From Bacteroidota bacterium (lineage in GTDB: Bacteria; Pseudomonadota; Alphaproteobacteria; Puniceispirillales; Puniceispirillaceae): 7,439 nt of DNA. Under the pieces are notes generated by a model. That model ran no database searches. It saw only the letters and a program-made list of their open reading frames with translations, and was not told where the DNA came from. This document shows positions 5,453 to 7,439 of the stretch, piece after piece (position 1 is the stretch's first letter; every line of letters begins with the position of its first letter). The translations under genes and the position numbers were made by a program. The stretch spans positions 1 through 7,439 of the forward strand of contig JAACDV010000134.1 in assembly GCA_009936825.1 (NCBI GenBank), given 5' to 3'.

Positions 5453-6517
5453 ATGAAGACAAAATTACCAACCACAGTGATTGGGTCTTTTCCTAAGCCG
5501 GATTATTTGCCGATCCGCGACTGGTTCGATTCAGCACGCGATAATGGCACGATGAACGCCCCCTCGGTTACCCGCAATTACTCGCAATATTCGACCTCGG
5601 ATGAAGATGAGGCGCTGTTTGTTCGCGCCGCCGAAGAGGTTATCGCGCTTCAAGTTGAGGCTGGTATCGACGTGCCAACCGATGGCGAGGTGCGGCGGGA
5701 AAACTATATCCACTATCATTGCCGTCATGTCAGTGGATTTGACTTTGCTGATCTGGAACACCGCGTGCTTCGTGATGGCGCGTATGAAACTGATCTACCG
5801 GCAATTCGGGGCAAGGTGCGTCATGAAATGGCGCCTTACAGTGTTCATGATTTTCGTGCCAGTCAGCGTGTCAGTTCGCGTGATGTGAAATTTACTATGC
5901 CCGGGCCGTTGACGATTATGGATACGACCGCTGATTGTTTTTATGAGGACCGGCCAAGGCTGGCAGCGGACCTTGCCGCAACAGTGAATAAGGAAATTCT
6001 GGCGCTGGCTGATGCAGGCTGCAAGATTATTCAGGTGGATGAACCGCTATTTGCCCGCCAAGTGGATGACGCCATGTCCTTTGGGCTGGAAGGGCTGGAT
6101 AGATGTTTTCACAAAGTTCCTGCGCATGTTACGCGCGCGGTTCACATCTGTTGCGGCTATCCTGATTATCTGGATGATGAGGATTATAAAAAGGCCGACC
6201 CGTCCAGTTATCATGCGCTCGCGGGGGCCATGGATGATTTGGATTTTCATCAGGTGTCGATCGAAGATGCGCATTGCTGCAATGATCTTGAATTGCTGGA
6301 GTTATTCAGCCAGAAGAGTGTGATTTTCGGGTCAGTGGCGGTGGCACGAAGCCGTGTAGAAACCATCGATGAAGTTATTGAACGGTTGGGGCTGGCGCTG
6401 ATGCATATTGACCGTGACCGGCTGGTGGTTGCGCCTGATTGCGGACTTGGCATGCTGACGCGTGATCTTGCTGTCGCCAAGCTGAAAGTGATGTGCGCGG
6501 CTGCAGCGGAAATATAG
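5453..6517 (+). CDS. MetE-like single-domain methyltransferase (cobalamin-independent methionine synthase family)
   Basis: This 354-residue protein corresponds to the catalytic C-terminal barrel of MetE (Meth_synt_2 family) without the N-terminal barrel of the 750-residue enzyme. It begins TTVIGSFPKPDYLP (7-20), a family signature. The zinc site is intact: His231 and Cys233 in HICCGYPD, Glu271 in VSIEDAH and Cys330 in VVAPDCGLG. Other hallmarks are DVPTDGEVRREN (73-84), the loop FTMPGPLTIMDT (147-158) and IIQVDEPLFAR (192-202) with Asp196. It is therefore likely to activate a thiol, most plausibly homocysteine, for methyl transfer. The methyl donor is uncertain, because single-domain members need not use methyltetrahydrofolate triglutamate; corrinoid proteins or other donors occur in relatives. 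AGGAAAGGAA lies upstream of the ATG. A short GGGT-ACCC hairpin at 5419-5432 sits in the gap after the four-cysteine gene; it is too small to call a riboswitch. Confidence 0.88.
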   Translation: MKTKLPTTVIGSFPKPDYLPIRDWFDSARDNGTMNAPSVTRNYSQYSTSDEDEALFVRAAEEVIALQVEAGIDVPTDGEVRRENYIHYHCRHVSGFDFADLEHRVLRDGAYETDLPAIRGKVRHEMAPYSVHDFRASQRVSSRDVKFTMPGPLTIMDTTADCFYEDRPRLAADLAATVNKEILALADAGCKIIQVDEPLFARQVDDAMSFGLEGLDRCFHKVPAHVTRAVHICCGYPDYLDDEDYKKADPSSYHALAGAMDDLDFHQVSIEDAHCCNDLELLELFSQKSVIFGSVAVARSRVETIDEVIERLGLALMHIDRDRLVVAPDCGLGMLTRDLAVAKLKVMCAAAAEI

Positions 6518-6697
6518 AAAATCTTCGCTGGAATCCAGCCCCAGTTTCAAGATGAAATAACCGCCGTAAACCCCAAGCGATTAAGTCCCCGTCGTTTGCC
6601 AATACGCATGTCCAAAACCTGTTTACATAAATCCTTAATATATCAAATAAGTTAAAATTAATATTCGGTATATGGATTTTTCAAGGAGGATTTGGTG
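6518..6697 (+). promoter_or_regulatory. Intergenic leader with AT-rich promoter-like tract
   Basis: This 180-base gap separates the MetE-like gene from the acidic exported protein. Its first part has a five-base-pair hairpin, GCTGG-AAT-CCAGC at 6527-6539, with no T run after it. From about 6622 to 6673 the DNA is unusually AT-rich for this window and holds TTTACA (6622-6627) and TAAAAT (6653-6658), but they are 25 bases apart, so I cannot assign a standard promoter pair. The tract most likely carries the promoter of the next gene. Confidence 0.35.
6683..6690 (+). promoter_or_regulatory. Strong Shine-Dalgarno site for the acidic exported protein
   Basis: AAGGAGGA, close to the ideal anti-Shine-Dalgarno complement, lies seven bases before the ATG at 6698. 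It fixes that start over the in-frame TTG at 6692 and GTG at 6695, and suggests the gene is well translated. Confidence 0.85.
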
Positions 6698-7396
6698 ATG
6701 AAACGGCTTGCTTTGGTGATGGTTTTATGTGTGTCGATGGGGGGCGTGCCAATGGCTGCGTCGGCTCTGACCTTTAAAAAGGGGCAGGTTCTTGGCAGTG
6801 ACGGGGAAATTTATGATGGGGCGTCACCAAAAGAGAGGCAGGCAATTCTGGCCAGATCAAAAGCGGATGGAAAAGCTGCGGGTGTTTTTGGCTCACAGCT
6901 TTATGTGGTTGTTGAGGACACGGTGACATTTATTCCGATTTCCGATCTTGCCGGAAAAGACGATGACGAGGTCGAGGTTATTGTTGTTGATCGTGTTACC
7001 GAAAATGTCATTTCAGAAAAGACCGATAAAATCCCTGACCGCAACTCAGCAGAATTCGCGGCCATGCAAGCCGCCTATGAAGATGAACTCGCCGAGGATG
7101 TCCCCATCGCCACTGAAGAAGAGGTAAATGCTGCATTGGATGAGATTGACGCCGCCGATATTGCAAAAATCGCCGCTGCTGAAGCGCTCGAGGCAACAAA
7201 GGAAGCGTGGGAAGATATCGACATTGAGCAATTGCAGGAAGCAACCCAGGAAGCAGCTGAATTTGCAGCGCAAGAAGTGGCAAACATTGCCGCATCAGAA
7301 GCAATCTCCAATGCCCTTGATGCGCTTCAGGAAAGCGGCGCAAGCGAGGCAGAAATTCAGGCATTTATGGATGCGAACCCAGCGCCGTCCGAATAG
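6698..7396 (+). CDS. Exported, strongly acidic alanine/glutamate-rich protein of unknown function
   Basis: I do not recognise the family. From the ATG at 6698 the product is 232 residues with a signal peptide of 23 residues ending ASA|L. A small globular-looking region (about 24-105) follows, with the phrases LTFKKGQVLGSDGEIYDGAS and QLYVVVEDTVTFIPISDLAG suggesting beta strands. The rest (about 118-232) is predicted by eye to be long alpha helix, rich in Ala and Glu. Counting by eye, it has about 31 Asp/Glu and only two Lys and no Arg in those 115 residues, a very strong negative charge. It contains no cysteine in the mature part. Such a protein could bind cations, act as a charged spacer or interact with the envelope, but this is speculation. 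It has its own AT-rich leader and an excellent ribosome binding site, so it is probably a separately regulated and well-expressed gene. Confidence 0.85.
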   Translation: MKRLALVMVLCVSMGGVPMAASALTFKKGQVLGSDGEIYDGASPKERQAILARSKADGKAAGVFGSQLYVVVEDTVTFIPISDLAGKDDDEVEVIVVDRVTENVISEKTDKIPDRNSAEFAAMQAAYEDELAEDVPIATEEEVNAALDEIDAADIAKIAAAEALEATKEAWEDIDIEQLQEATQEAAEFAAQEVANIAASEAISNALDALQESGASEAEIQAFMDANPAPSE

Positions 7397-7414
7397 GGCT
7401 CGCCCATCGTCACA

Positions 7415-7438
7415 GGTATCCTAACGGGCATCCTAACG
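7415..7438 (+). repeat. Two tandem 12-bp units at the window edge
   Basis: GGTATCCTAACG at 7415-7426 is followed by GGCATCCTAACG at 7427-7438, one base different. A further G at 7439 is consistent with another unit beyond the window. It lies just after the stop codon of the acidic protein gene. Whether it is part of a longer array cannot be judged here. Confidence 0.6.
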
Positions 7439-7439
7439 G

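Noticed and set aside
6527..6539. GCTGG-AAT-CCAGC hairpin after the MetE-like gene as a terminator
   Set aside because: The stem has only five pairs and no T run follows, so a Rho-independent terminator is not supported.
7008..7364. Long minus-strand frames opposite the acidic protein gene
   Set aside because: The Ala/Glu-rich coding strand is poor in stops on the reverse strand, which produces low-complexity frames by chance.

Overview
This looks like chromosomal DNA of a Gram-negative, probably marine, alphaproteobacterium. The basis is the gene content (a DUF3422 membrane protein, a YheT-like hydrolase, an exported CIA30-domain protein, a single-domain MetE-like methyltransferase), four proteins with Sec-type signal peptides, moderate GC and mostly clear Shine-Dalgarno sites. 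A SAR116-like or related lineage is my guess from general resemblance; I could not search a database. I see no tRNA, rRNA, CRISPR array, phage or insertion-sequence gene.

Layout. Positions 1-86 hold the start of a leftward gene that runs out of the window. A divergent spacer (87-334) follows, containing a short upstream reading frame and a 16-bp sequence repeated three times. Two rightward genes come next: an exported 2-Cys glutathione peroxidase (335-967) and a DUF3422 membrane protein (1055-2374). They converge, with an 8-bp gap, on a leftward pair: an exported CIA30-domain protein (4162-3458) followed by an alpha/beta hydrolase of the YheT type (3396-2383). A divergent spacer (4163-4328) separates these from a rightward series: a YbaK/EbsC-family deacylase-like protein (4329-4829), a candidate terminator, an exported four-cysteine protein of unknown function (4913-5416), a MetE-like methyltransferase (5453-6517), and, after an AT-rich leader, a strongly acidic exported protein (6698-7396). 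The window ends in a small 12-bp tandem repeat.

How the genes may work together. Most genes look like ordinary housekeeping or accessory functions: peroxide detoxification in the periplasm, tRNA quality control, methionine or one-carbon metabolism, and lipid or ester hydrolysis. I do not see a convincing multi-gene novel system. The parts most worth a second look are the triplicated 16-bp repeat before the peroxidase, whose copy number decides whether an upstream start codon is in frame with it; the unrecognised four-cysteine exported protein beside the MetE-like enzyme; and the highly acidic exported protein with its own leader.

Five of the listed starts differ from the longest open frame because a better Shine-Dalgarno site, a signal peptide or a family boundary favours an internal ATG; the reason is given in each entry.
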